The notes under the pieces are model-generated. The model searched no databases, had not been told where the DNA came from, and worked only from the letters and a program-made list of their open reading frames with translations. A stretch of 64,000 nt of DNA, from positions 310,001 to 374,000 of the forward strand of contig JADJMI010000026.1 of the NCBI GenBank assembly GCA_016709665.1. Reading direction: 5' to 3'. A program made the position numbers and the translations under genes. Shown here piece by piece: positions 1 to 8,556 of the stretch (positions are counted from its first letter, which is position 1; every line of letters starts with the position of its first letter). The stretch is from Betaproteobacteria bacterium (GTDB lineage: Bacteria; Pseudomonadota; Gammaproteobacteria; Burkholderiales; Usitatibacteraceae).

Positions 1-1
1 T

Positions 2-742
2 TCCCTGTCGGGTCGTCGCCTCGAAGAACTCACCCTCAACTCGTCCGCGCCCCCGGGGCAACTCCTCTACGACGGCTGGCTGCTGCGCTTCTCGCCCGGC
101 AAGGCGAAGCGTGCCCGCTCCGTGAACGCGGTGTATCCCTCGCGACTTCCGTTCGGCGAGAAGCTCGCGTACTGCGAGGCCGTCTACGGCGAACGCGGCC
201 TGCCGGCGATCTTCCGGGTCTCGGAGCACACGGAGCCGGGGCTCGACGCCTTCCTCGAGGCGAAAGGCTACGGTCCCTTCGACGCCACGGACGTGCGCGT
301 CGCGGCCATCGACGCGGCGCTCTGCCGCGGGCCCGAGGTCGCCTCGCCCCGGCTGGAGGAGTGGTTCGACATGGTGGGCGACCTGCGCGGTTCGCCCATC
401 GCCCATCGCGCGAGCCACCTCGCGCGCCTGGCCGCGCTGCCGCTCGCGATGACGAGCGTCGCGATCCTCGAGGACGGCGCCCCGGTCGCCACGGGCCTCG
501 CGATCCTGGAGGACGGACACGTCGGCCTCTTCGATGTCGTGACGCGCGAAGGCGCCCGCCGGCGGGGCCACGGCCGCGCGATCGTCGCCGCGCTGCTGCG
601 CTGGGGCTTCGGCCTCGGGGCGCGGCAGGCCTACCTGCAGGTCGACTCGGCGAACGTGCCCGCCCTCGCGATGTACGAGGCGTTCGGCTTCGCGCGGGCG
701 TATGGTTACTGGTATCGCGGCCGGCCGGGAGAACAGCAATGA
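2..742 (+). CDS. GNAT family N-acetyltransferase (5' end outside window)
   Basis: The frame is open from the first bases, so the start lies to the left of the window. The visible N-terminal part (LLYDGWLLRFSPGKAKRARS, then VNAVYPS) is typical of a two-lobed GNAT subfamily. The C-terminal half has the acetyl-CoA pyrophosphate-binding motif RRRGHG followed by an amphipathic helix, and the late motif NVPALAMYEAFGF. The family moves an acetyl group from acetyl-CoA to an amine; the substrate cannot be told. The internal GTG at 122 is not a credible start because homology-like sequence continues upstream of it. The stop overlaps the next start (ATGA at 739-742), so translation is probably coupled to pncC. 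Confidence 0.85.
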   Translation, partial: SLSGRRLEELTLNSSAPPGQLLYDGWLLRFSPGKAKRARSVNAVYPSRLPFGEKLAYCEAVYGERGLPAIFRVSEHTEPGLDAFLEAKGYGPFDATDVRVAAIDAALCRGPEVASPRLEEWFDMVGDLRGSPIAHRASHLARLAALPLAMTSVAILEDGAPVATGLAILEDGHVGLFDVVTREGARRRGHGRAIVAALLRWGFGLGARQAYLQVDSANVPALAMYEAFGFARAYGYWYRGRPGEQQ

Positions 743-1263
743 ACGGAATCGACGAACTTTCGCGGGCGCTGGGCGAAGCGTGCGTGCGCGCGGGCGTGAA
801 GCTCGCGACGGCGGAATCCTGCACGGGCGGCGGCGTGGGAGAGGCGATCACGCGCACGCCCGGCAGCTCGGCCTGGTTCGACCGGGGTTTCGTCACCTAT
901 TCCAACTACGCCAAGGTCGACCTGCTGGGCGTGAAGCAGGAGACGCTCGGCAGCCACGGCGCCGTCTCCGAGCCGGTGGCGCGCGAGATGGCGATGGGGG
1001 CGCTGCACCAGAGCGACGCGGACCTGGTCGTTGCCGTGACCGGCGTCGCGGGCCCGGACGGCGGCACCGCCACGAAGCCCGTGGGGCTCGTCTGGTTCGC
1101 CTTCGCCTCGCTCGAGGGGGGCTGCCAGTCGCGGTTCGAGGTCTTCGGCGGCGACCGGGCCGCCATTCGGGAGCAGGCGGTTCGGGAGGCGCTTCGGGGG
1201 CTGGCGGCGATGCTTCCGGCCGCTGCGCTTTCGGAGGGGACGCCACCCGTGAAGCAAGGCTAG
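739..1263 (+). CDS. pncC: Nicotinamide-nucleotide amidohydrolase PncC (CinA C-terminal family)
   Basis: A 174-residue stand-alone CinA C-terminal domain. Such proteins deamidate nicotinamide mononucleotide to nicotinate mononucleotide in pyridine nucleotide recycling. The signature TAESCTGG lies at residues 24-31, and AVTGVAGPDGGT with KPVGLVW follows in the second half. The length matches single-domain PncC rather than full-length CinA (about 400 residues). The ATG at 739 overlaps the stop of the acetyltransferase gene by four bases. The last ten or so residues are poorly conserved in character. A GCCCC repeat follows the stop. Confidence 0.88.
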   Translation: MNGIDELSRALGEACVRAGVKLATAESCTGGGVGEAITRTPGSSAWFDRGFVTYSNYAKVDLLGVKQETLGSHGAVSEPVAREMAMGALHQSDADLVVAVTGVAGPDGGTATKPVGLVWFAFASLEGGCQSRFEVFGGDRAAIREQAVREALRGLAAMLPAAALSEGTPPVKQG

Positions 1264-1271
1264 CCTTCGTC

Positions 1272-1295
1272 GCCCCGCCCCGCCCCGCCCCGCCC
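1272..1295. repeat. GCCCC tandem pentanucleotide repeat
   Basis: Four full copies of GCCCC plus a partial fifth lie in the short gap between the convergent pncC and Crp/Fnr genes. No hairpin followed by a T-run is visible. It may simply be slippage-prone spacer DNA. Confidence 0.6.
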
Positions 1296-1302
1296 TGGGT
1301 CG

Positions 1303-2046
1303 CTATCGCGTGGCGTTGGATTCGCCCTGCCGGCACTGCGGCTCGGAGAGCAGGCGGCGCATTTCCTTCCGGACGACCCCGTAGCATTCGCAAGTCCGGG
1401 CCTCGAGCCGCGACCGGTCGAGCACGGTGATGTGGCCGCGGCGGTAGCGGATGCAGCCGGCGTTCTGGAGGTTGCCGGCAGCCTCCGTGATGCCCTCCCT
1501 GCGCACGCCGAGCATGCGGGCGATCAGTTCCTGCGTCATGACGAGCTCTCCCGAGGGGATTCGATCGAGCGTCCCGAGCAACCAGCGGCACAGCCGCTGC
1601 TCCACCGAATGATGCCGGTTGCACGCTCCTGTCAGCGTGATCTGCGCCATCAGGGCTTGCGTGTAGCGAAGCAGGATGCGCTGCACCGGGCCGGGGCGCC
1701 CGAATTCCTCCATCAGCAGTCGGCGCGCCAAGCGGTAGGCGAGGCCCGCGGACGGAACCACGGCCGAACTGGGTGTCGTGTCGCCGCCCATGAAGAGGGA
1801 AATGCCGACCACCCCTTCGTTGCCCACGCTCGCGATCTCGGGCGATGCGCCGGACTCCGTCACGTAGTGCAGCGAAACGATGGCTGTCGTCGGAAAATAG
1901 ACGTGCTGCAACTGCTCGCCCGGTCCGTAGAGTATCCGGCCCAGGGGCAGCGCAACCGGTTCCAGGTGGGCGGCCACGCGCTCGGCGTCCGCCGCGGGCA
2001 GGGCGGCGAGCAGGTGGTTCTGGCACGAGGGATGAGTCGAAGGCAT
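1303..2046 (-). CDS. Crp/Fnr family transcriptional regulator (first of three)
   Basis: 247 residues. The N-terminal two thirds form a cyclic-nucleotide-binding-like jelly roll (LEPVALPLGRILYGPGEQL, HVYFPTTAIVSL, SVGNEGVVGISLFMGG). The C-terminal third is a winged helix with recognition region RREGITEAAGNLQNAG. The FNR iron-sulphur cysteine pattern at the N-terminus is absent, and the cAMP-contacting arginine/serine pair of true CRP is not evident, so the ligand is unknown. It is closely similar to the product at 25632-26483. It lies 24 bp downstream of the response regulator gene on the same strand, so it may be co-transcribed with the two-component genes. Confidence 0.88.
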   Translation of the reverse strand: MPSTHPSCQNHLLAALPAADAERVAAHLEPVALPLGRILYGPGEQLQHVYFPTTAIVSLHYVTESGASPEIASVGNEGVVGISLFMGGDTTPSSAVVPSAGLAYRLARRLLMEEFGRPGPVQRILLRYTQALMAQITLTGACNRHHSVEQRLCRWLLGTLDRIPSGELVMTQELIARMLGVRREGITEAAGNLQNAGCIRYRRGHITVLDRSRLEARTCECYGVVRKEMRRLLSEPQCRQGESNATR

Positions 2047-2070
2047 GGCGTGACGATGGGAGCCGGTGGC

Positions 2071-2895
2071 CTAGCGGCTCGGGGTGAGTTCCAAGCCGAT
2101 TCCGCGGTAACCGATGAACCGGCAGCGCCGGTCGAACATCGGCTCCCCGCTGACCTGGAATCGCTGCGTGGTGCCATCGGCTCTTGCGCGGCTGAACACG
2201 AATTCGAGAAACGGCTGCCTGTCCGCGATGCGGGCCAGCAGCGCCTCGCGCTCCGCCTGGTCCCAACCGTCCGCGCCGGCGCCGGCGGTGCCTTCCACCA
2301 GGGAGTCGACCCGTATCCCCAGCATTTCCAGGACCGGCCCGGAGACCTTCGTAAAGTTGCCGTTCTCGTCCTGCTCCCAGTACCAGTCCGACGCGAGTTC
2401 GGTCAGGCTGCGATAGCGGGCCTCGCTTTCGCGCAGTTCGGCGGTGCGTTCCGCAACCTGCCGCTCCAGCTCCGCGTTGAATTCCTCGAGCTTCCGGTGG
2501 AGAACCTGCACTTCGAGGGTGTTGCGGATGCGCGTCCGGACTTCGACCAGGTCGAACGGCTTGCTCACGAAGTCCCTTGCGCCGGCCTGCAGGGCGCGCA
2601 GCTTGTGGCCGGGCTGGGCGGTGATCACCAGGACCGGAAGGTAGCTGTCCGCCTCGTTGGTCTTCAGGCCTTCCATCACCTGGAAACCGTCCATTCCCGG
2701 CATCTGCAGGTCGAGCAGGACCAGGTCGTAGCGATTCTTGCGATGCAGTGCGCAGACCTCTTGCGGATCCATGGTGGAGGTGACCCGGGTATAGCCGTCC
2801 TCGCGCAGCATCTGCTCGAGGAGGCTCACGTTGGCCTCCTGGTCGTCGACGATCAGGAGGCGGGCCCCGAGGATGTCGGCGTTCGCGACCTTCAT
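2071..2895 (-). CDS. Response regulator with C-terminal PAS domain
   Basis: 274 residues. The receiver domain (about 12-125) has the acidic pair D17-D18, phospho-acceptor D62 in LLDLQMPGMDG, T92 and K112 in SKPFDL. A coiled-coil linker (about 125-155, LEEFNAELERQVAERTAEL) leads into a PAS fold (about 160-270, SDWYWEQDENGNF). No DNA-binding or enzymatic output domain is present, so it probably acts by protein contact or as a relay. The ATG overlaps the stop of the upstream hybrid kinase by four bases (ATGA), which points to translational coupling and a shared phosphorelay. Confidence 0.88.
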   Translation of the reverse strand: MKVANADILGARLLIVDDQEANVSLLEQMLREDGYTRVTSTMDPQEVCALHRKNRYDLVLLDLQMPGMDGFQVMEGLKTNEADSYLPVLVITAQPGHKLRALQAGARDFVSKPFDLVEVRTRIRNTLEVQVLHRKLEEFNAELERQVAERTAELRESEARYRSLTELASDWYWEQDENGNFTKVSGPVLEMLGIRVDSLVEGTAGAGADGWDQAEREALLARIADRQPFLEFVFSRARADGTTQRFQVSGEPMFDRRCRFIGYRGIGLELTPSR

Positions 2896-4673
2896 GACGT
2901 CTCCTTCGTGTCTTCCCGGACAGGGGCCGCATGCGCAGGGGCCAAAGCCGCATCCAGCGCGTCCATGAAGCGCGAAACCTTGATGGGCTTGGTGAGGTAG
3001 TCGAAGAAACCGGCCTCGAGCGCCTTCTGGATGTCGTGGGGCACCGCGTTGGCGCTGAGCGCGATGATGGGGATGTGCGCGGTCGAAGGTTCGGCGCGCA
3101 GGACCTTCATGGCCTCGATGCCGCTGATGCCCGGCAGGTTGATGTCCATCAGGATCACCTCCGGTTGGTACGCGCGCGCGTATTCGATGCCGAGGGAGCC
3201 GTCCGCGGCGCTCAGCATCCGCAGGTCGGGACGGCGCGCGACGAGCTGCTCCACCAGCTCCAGGTTGGCCGGGTTGTCTTCCACGTAGAGCAGGGTGCGA
3301 AGCGGCGTGCCCTCCGGCACCGTGCCTCGCGCCTGCGACGCGATGTCGGCTTCGCGACCCGCGAACTGCGGCACGTCCGCCTTCTTCAGTTCGACCCAGA
3401 AAGCGCTTCCCGTTCCGACGGCGCTGTCCGCGCCGATGGCGCCTCCCATCAGTTCGACCAGGCGCTTGGTCATTACCAGGCCGATGCCGGTTCCCTCCTC
3501 CGTGCCCGCCTCCTTGCCGAGACGGTTGAAGGGCTGCAAGAGCTGCGCGAGCTGTTCCGGGGACAGGCCGGCGCCCGTGTCCCTGACGCTGATGCGGAAG
3601 AATCCCGCGGGAGTCATGGCGCAATCGACGGATACCGCGCCGCCGGGCTTGTTGTACTTCACCGCATTGAAGAGCAGGTTGATCAGGATCTGCTTGACCC
3701 GTGTCCTGTCGGCGCGGACGAACAGGGGCGTTTCCAGCCGCGGAAAGGTCATGGAGATGCCGCGCTTTCGCGCCTGCGGTTCGATCATGGCCCGGCATTC
3801 GAGCATCACCTCGCCCAGCGAGACCGGTTCCTCCGACAGGGTGAGCTTTCCCGACTCGATGAGCGCCAGGTCGAGGATCTCGTTGATCAGTTCCAGCAGG
3901 TACCAGCCCGCCTTGAGGATCTGGTCGATCTGCCGCCTCTGCGATGCCGTGGGCGCCGGTGAGCCGGTCTCCAGGAGCTGGGCGAAGCCGAGGATGGCGT
4001 TCAGCGGCGTGCGCAACTCGTGGCTCATGCCGGAGAGGAAGTCCGACTTGGCGCGATTGGCCTTCTCCGCGGCGGCCATGGCCTCGGTCAGTTCCGACTC
4101 GACACGCTTGCGGACGGAATTGTCGGTGCCGATCAACAGGTATCCGATGATGTCGCCATGGTCGTCGCGCAGCGCCGTGATCGACACGATGGCGGGGAAG
4201 CGGCTGCCGTCCTTGCAGATGTAGGTGAGTTCGTAGATGTCCTCGATCTCGCGCGAGGCCTTGAAGGCGAGCGCCTCGAAACCGGGCGCGATGGGCGTCG
4301 CGAGCTCGAGGCTCAGGTCCCGGGCGCGCGCCATCACTTCCTGCGGATCGTGGATGTCGCTCGGGCTGATCCGGTTGACGACCTCGCCGGCCCGGTAGCC
4401 CAACATGCGCTCGGCGCCGACGTTGAAAAGCTGGATGATGCCCTTCTCGTCGGTGGCGATGATCGAGAAGTTGGCGCTGGTGAGGATCGCGTTCTGCAGC
4501 GCGCCGGCCTTGAGGAGCGCGGTCGTGCGTCCGAGGTCGGGGGTGCTGCTCGACTTCCAGGCATCACCAGCGAGGTCGGGAGTGCTTGCCGCTTCTGTCA
4601 TGGCTGCTTTCGCGGGACGGCGTTTGCTTCTGCGGAACGCGCGCCTCGAGGCCTGCGCCCCGGACTTCGTCAT
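2892..4673 (-). CDS. PAS-containing hybrid sensor histidine kinase
   Basis: 593 residues from the ATG at 4673. Order: basic N-terminus, PAS domain with PAC motif (about 60-190), HisKA with the H-box SGMSHELRTPLNAI (histidine near 218), HATPase_c with N, G1 and G2 boxes (NLLFNAVKYN, DTGAGL, GTGIGL), then a receiver domain containing LMDINLPG and a KP pair near the C-terminus. No transmembrane helix is visible, so it is a cytosolic sensor. An alternative start at 4601 (MTEAAST) would remove a lysine/arginine-rich leader; neither has a strong Shine-Dalgarno. It is the first gene of a minus-strand set with the response regulator and a Crp/Fnr protein. Confidence 0.87.
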   Translation of the reverse strand: MTKSGAQASRRAFRRSKRRPAKAAMTEAASTPDLAGDAWKSSSTPDLGRTTALLKAGALQNAILTSANFSIIATDEKGIIQLFNVGAERMLGYRAGEVVNRISPSDIHDPQEVMARARDLSLELATPIAPGFEALAFKASREIEDIYELTYICKDGSRFPAIVSITALRDDHGDIIGYLLIGTDNSVRKRVESELTEAMAAAEKANRAKSDFLSGMSHELRTPLNAILGFAQLLETGSPAPTASQRRQIDQILKAGWYLLELINEILDLALIESGKLTLSEEPVSLGEVMLECRAMIEPQARKRGISMTFPRLETPLFVRADRTRVKQILINLLFNAVKYNKPGGAVSVDCAMTPAGFFRISVRDTGAGLSPEQLAQLLQPFNRLGKEAGTEEGTGIGLVMTKRLVELMGGAIGADSAVGTGSAFWVELKKADVPQFAGREADIASQARGTVPEGTPLRTLLYVEDNPANLELVEQLVARRPDLRMLSAADGSLGIEYARAYQPEVILMDINLPGISGIEAMKVLRAEPSTAHIPIIALSANAVPHDIQKALEAGFFDYLTKPIKVSRFMDALDAALAPAHAAPVREDTKETS

Positions 4674-4816
4674 GGCCCCGCCGGCGTGCCTGAAACGGCA
4701 CCCAGCATCGCCCAATCCACGCGATACTTCCGTGCGTTGGCGAACATTGGGCTGGCCATGCCTCGTCATGCCCTTCCGGCCAAAAGGGATGTCGCGGGAG
4801 CCTCGACCGCGGGTGC

Positions 4817-4860
4817 TTGACAGCAGAACGTTCGTTCGGTAGCTTACCGAACAATCGTTC
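4817..4860 (+). promoter_or_regulatory. lexA promoter with two GAAC-N4-GTTC SOS boxes
   Basis: A strong -35 TTGACA (4817-4822) is 17 bp from a -10 TAGCTT (4840-4845). Two copies of GAAC-N4-GTTC overlap the promoter, at 4826-4837 and 4849-4860, with centres 23 bp apart. Between them lies a perfect inverted repeat, TTCGGTA-gct-TACCGAA (4835-4851). The boxes match the Bacillus/Gram-positive SOS box form rather than the E. coli CTG-N10-CAG form. Autorepression by LexA is inferred. No similar box occurs in the 49 bp before recA, so recA probably depends on this promoter. Confidence 0.75.
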
Positions 4861-4880
4861 TGTCCACCGGTTCCCGCCCC

Positions 4881-5477
4881 ATGGCGTTAAAGCAGCAGCA
4901 ACCCCTCGACCCGGCGTACCTGGAAAAGCTCCAGGACTACTACGCCGAGCACAAGGTGATCCCTTCCTACTCGGTGCTCGCCACCCTGTGGGGCATCTCG
5001 GCCAAGTCGTGGGTGTCGGAATGCGTGCGCCGTTTCGAGGAAGCGGGCTACCTGGACTGGACCCCTGACCGGCAGTTCAAGCCCGGGGCCCGGTTCTTCG
5101 AGCGGCGGCTCGCGCACGACACGGTGCAGGCCGGCCTGCCCAACCCGGCGCTCGCCGACGGCTACGACATGGTCACGATCGACGACTACCTCATCCGCGT
5201 GCCGTCGAAGACGAGCCTGGTGCGCGTGAAGGGCGAATCGATGATCGACGCCGGCATCCACGACGGCGACCTCATCGTGGTGGAACAGCAACCGAACGCC
5301 AACGTCGGCGACATCGTCGTGGCGATCGTGGACAACGAATTCACCGTGAAGTACCTGGACCGAGAAAAAGGCGGTTTCGTCCTGAAGCCCGCGAACAAAG
5401 CCTTCCCGGTCATTCGCCCGAAGGGGCGCCTGGAGATTTTCGGTGTGATGGCGGGCCTGGTTCGGCGCACGCGCTGA
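4881..5477 (+). CDS. lexA: LexA-like SOS repressor / S24 autoprotease
   Basis: 198 residues. The C-terminal half is a complete LexA latent protease: scissile A84-G85 (TVQAGLP), nucleophile S120 in KGESMIDAGI, and general base K157 in FTVKYLD, almost the same numbering as E. coli LexA. The N-terminal 70 residues form a helix-turn-helix-like region (SYSVLATLWGISAKSWVSECVRRFEEAGYL) that diverges clearly from the canonical LexA wing, which fits the non-E. coli type operator upstream. When RecA filaments form on single-stranded DNA the protein should self-cleave and derepress lexA-recA-recX. It is first in the operon, 49 bp before recA. Confidence 0.88.
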   Translation: MALKQQQPLDPAYLEKLQDYYAEHKVIPSYSVLATLWGISAKSWVSECVRRFEEAGYLDWTPDRQFKPGARFFERRLAHDTVQAGLPNPALADGYDMVTIDDYLIRVPSKTSLVRVKGESMIDAGIHDGDLIVVEQQPNANVGDIVVAIVDNEFTVKYLDREKGGFVLKPANKAFPVIRPKGRLEIFGVMAGLVRRTR

Positions 5478-5526
5478 AACCCGGCCTGGGCGGAAAGTTC
5501 AACCTCACTGATATGGGATAATTCCA

Positions 5527-6600
<1,074 letters not shown>

Positions 6601-6610
6601 GCCGGGGCCG

Positions 6611-6634
6611 GGCGCGCCCCGTCCGGGGCGCGCC
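6611..6634 (+). terminator. GC-rich hairpin between recA and recX
   Basis: A perfect inverted repeat, GGCGCGCCCCG-tc-CGGGGCGCGCC, starts 10 bp after the recA stop. No T-run follows (TTCCTC only), so it resembles a leaky attenuator rather than a full terminator. In E. coli a read-through terminator between recA and recX keeps RecX low; a similar role here is inferred. Confidence 0.5.
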
Positions 6635-6655
6635 TTCCTCATCGACGCCCACACC

Positions 6656-7129
6656 ATGGCCTGGGGCTTTCCCGTCGCCAACCCCGAAGCGGACCTGCGC
6701 GCGCGCGCGTTGCGCCTCCTTGCGCGCCGCGAGCATTCGCGTGCCGAGCTGCGCCGGAAGCTTTCGCCTCATGTGGAGGAGGGCACCGATCTCGACGCCC
6801 TGCTCGACGATTTCACGAAGCGGGGCTGGCTGTCGGAAGAACGCTACGTCGAGCAGACGGTGCGTGCCAAGTCCCGCAAGTACGGCCCCCTGAAGATCGC
6901 CAACCACCTGCGCGAAAAGGGCATCGACGAGGCGGGCATCGAATCCGCGCTGGTGCAGGCGAAGGCGGAAGAGGCCGAGGCCCTCGCATCCGCCTGGCGC
7001 ACGCGCTTCGGGCGGCCTCCCGCGGACGATGCCGAAAAGGCGAAGCAGGTCCGCTTCCTGCAGCAGCGCGGCTTCCCGCTCGATTCGGTGCTGCGCTTCC
7101 TCAAGAGGGAGGCGCAGGCCGCTCGCTGA
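6656..7129 (+). CDS. recX: Regulatory protein RecX
   Basis: 157 residues made of RecX three-helix repeats (RARALRLLARREHSRAELRR, then DFTKRGWLSEERYVEQTVRA, then a third repeat ending RFLQQRGFPLDSVLRFLKR). RecX binds RecA filaments and limits their extension and ATPase activity. It follows recA by 55 bp behind the hairpin, the usual operon position. The 3' end overlaps the convergent mscS-like gene by 29 bp. Confidence 0.92.
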   Translation: MAWGFPVANPEADLRARALRLLARREHSRAELRRKLSPHVEEGTDLDALLDDFTKRGWLSEERYVEQTVRAKSRKYGPLKIANHLREKGIDEAGIESALVQAKAEEAEALASAWRTRFGRPPADDAEKAKQVRFLQQRGFPLDSVLRFLKREAQAAR

Positions 7130-7997
7130 CTTCCCGGGGGGCGCCGGGCGGCCGGTGCACCACCATTTGCGGGAAGGGGATCTCGATGCCTCGCGCATCG
7201 AAGGCGCTCTTCAGCCGCCTCAGGTATTCCCGGCGAACATCCCACTGCGCCAGCGGAGCCACGCGAAAGCGCGAGCGGATGACGACCGACGAGGCGTCCC
7301 ATCTTTCGACGCCCGCGATCTCGATCGCCTCGAGGATGCGATTCCCGAAAGCCGGGTCGGCGCGCAATTCGGCGGCCACCTCGCGCATCACCACCATCAC
7401 GCGGTCGACATCCTCGCGATAGCCCACGCCGATGTCCACGACGGCCTGCGCGAAGCCGCGGCTCATGTTGACCACGGTGGTGACCGTGCCGTTCGGCACG
7501 TAGTGGACATTGCCGTCGTAGTCGCGCAGGCGCACGTAGCGCAGCGTGACTTCCTCGACAAGGCCGGCGTGCTCGCCGAGCTTCACCACGTCGCCCTGCC
7601 GCACCTGATCCTCGAGCAGCAGGAAGAAACCGGTGAAGTAGTCCTTGACGAGGCTTTGGGCGCCGAAGCCGACGGCGAGCCCGACGACGCCCGCGGCGCC
7701 GAGGATCGGCGCGACGGACACGCCCAGCTCCGCCAGCACGAGCATGCCCGCGATCACGGTGATCACCACGGCGGCGAGATACCGCATGGCGCGCCCGAGC
7801 GTCTCGGCCCGCGTGACGGTCTCGCGGTCGCTGAACCGGGAGGATATCCGTTCGCGCAGCGCCCGGATGGCACGCTGGGTGACCCCCACGGCCACGAAGG
7901 CCGCCAGTACGATGCCGGCGATGCGCAGGCCGGACCGTGCCGCGGAGCCCAGTTCGGGCCAGGCCTGTGCGACCCACTGGATGAATTCGTTGGGCAT
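7101..7997 (-). CDS. Small-conductance mechanosensitive ion channel, MscS family
   Basis: 298 residues. Three hydrophobic helices (about 22-45, 68-92, 96-120) precede the MscS pore signature GLAVGFGAQSLVKDYFTGF and the beta domain (EDQVRQGDVVKLGEHAGLVE, then RLRDYDGNVHYVPNG). Such inner-membrane channels open under membrane tension and release solutes on hypo-osmotic shock. The ATG at 7997 is chosen because a strong GGGGGA Shine-Dalgarno lies about 9 bp upstream; an earlier in-frame ATG at 8159 would add 54 residues without channel character. Position beside a stress island including glucan synthesis suits an osmotic role. Confidence 0.92.
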   Translation of the reverse strand: MPNEFIQWVAQAWPELGSAARSGLRIAGIVLAAFVAVGVTQRAIRALRERISSRFSDRETVTRAETLGRAMRYLAAVVITVIAGMLVLAELGVSVAPILGAAGVVGLAVGFGAQSLVKDYFTGFFLLLEDQVRQGDVVKLGEHAGLVEEVTLRYVRLRDYDGNVHYVPNGTVTTVVNMSRGFAQAVVDIGVGYREDVDRVMVVMREVAAELRADPAFGNRILEAIEIAGVERWDASSVVIRSRFRVAPLAQWDVRREYLRRLKSAFDARGIEIPFPQMVVHRPPGAPREVSERPAPPS

Positions 7998-8131
7998 GCT
8001 CGATCTCCCCCTTCCCGTTGTACCGACGGGCGTACCCGGTTTGCGCGGTGCAACCGGGTGGACACATGCCGGGCGCTCCGGGTTCCCGCCAATGGGCACT
8101 GGCGCCAGGACGACGCGGAACGGGCTGCTGA

Positions 8132-8173
8132 GTTCGCTACCGCACAGAGGGTCCTGCACTTTGGCGCGATGAT
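8132..8173 (+). promoter_or_regulatory. Stress-regulon promoter a (Crp/Fnr-type operator plus -10)
   Basis: Operator GTTCG-CTAC-CGCAC (8132-8145) has two inverted 5-bp half sites and a 4-bp centre, the geometry of Crp/Fnr operators. A -10-like GATGAT (8168-8173) lies 22 bp downstream, which puts the operator centre near -41.5. The target is the Lmo0937-like gene at 8219. Regulation is inferred from recurrence of the pattern. Confidence 0.6.
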
Positions 8174-8218
8174 GACGAAGGGTCCGTCATCGGGCCTCCA
8201 TCAACCGGGAGAATCCCC

Positions 8219-8368
8219 ATGCTTTACACCATCGCCGTCGTCCTCATCATCCTGTGGGCCCTCGGGCTCGTCACCTCCACCACGATGGGCGGGTTCATCC
8301 ACGTCCTGCTCGTCATCGCCGTCATCGTCGTGTTGCTCAGGCTCATCAGCGGCCGCAGGATCCTCTGA
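8219..8368 (+). CDS. Lmo0937-like small membrane protein (DUF5670 type)
   Basis: 49 residues, almost entirely two hydrophobic helices (MLYTIAVVLIILWALGLVTS and FIHVLLVIAVIVVLLRLI) joined by a TTMGG turn, ending in a basic SGRRIL tail. This is the compact pattern of the Lmo0937 family of membrane peptides found in stress and envelope gene sets; the biochemical role is unknown. GGGAGAATCCCC precedes the ATG and supplies the ribosome site. A Crp/Fnr-type operator lies about 74 bp upstream. Confidence 0.8.
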   Translation: MLYTIAVVLIILWALGLVTSTTMGGFIHVLLVIAVIVVLLRLISGRRIL

Positions 8369-8406
8369 AGGGCCGGCCTTCGCGGGGAGGCCCGGGACCG
8401 GCCTGT

Positions 8407-8448
8407 GTACGCGGGCGAACGGACGCGACCGAGCCGGGTGCGTAGGCT
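8407..8448 (+). promoter_or_regulatory. Stress-regulon promoter b (Crp/Fnr-type operator plus -10)
   Basis: GTACG-CGGG-CGAAC (8407-8420), then 22 bp, then TAGGCT (8443-8448). The hexamer is identical to that of promoter g. It points at the secreted repeat protein at 8557, leaving a leader of about 100 bases. Confidence 0.6.
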
Positions 8449-8556
8449 TCGAACCCAAGGGAGATCGCGCACTACCGCGCGAGGAAACCCCGGCCGGTGC
8501 GCGGGTGTCCACGCCGATCGGCCGAGGCACCCGAACACGAAACACGAGGAAACACC

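Noticed and set aside
122..742. GTG 122 as the start of the acetyltransferase
   Set aside because: Family-like sequence continues in frame to the left edge, so the gene starts outside the window.
4834..4852. GTTCG and CGAAC halves in the lexA promoter as a tenth Crp/Fnr site
   Set aside because: The halves are separated by 9 bp, not 4, and are better explained as parts of the two LexA boxes and the central repeat.
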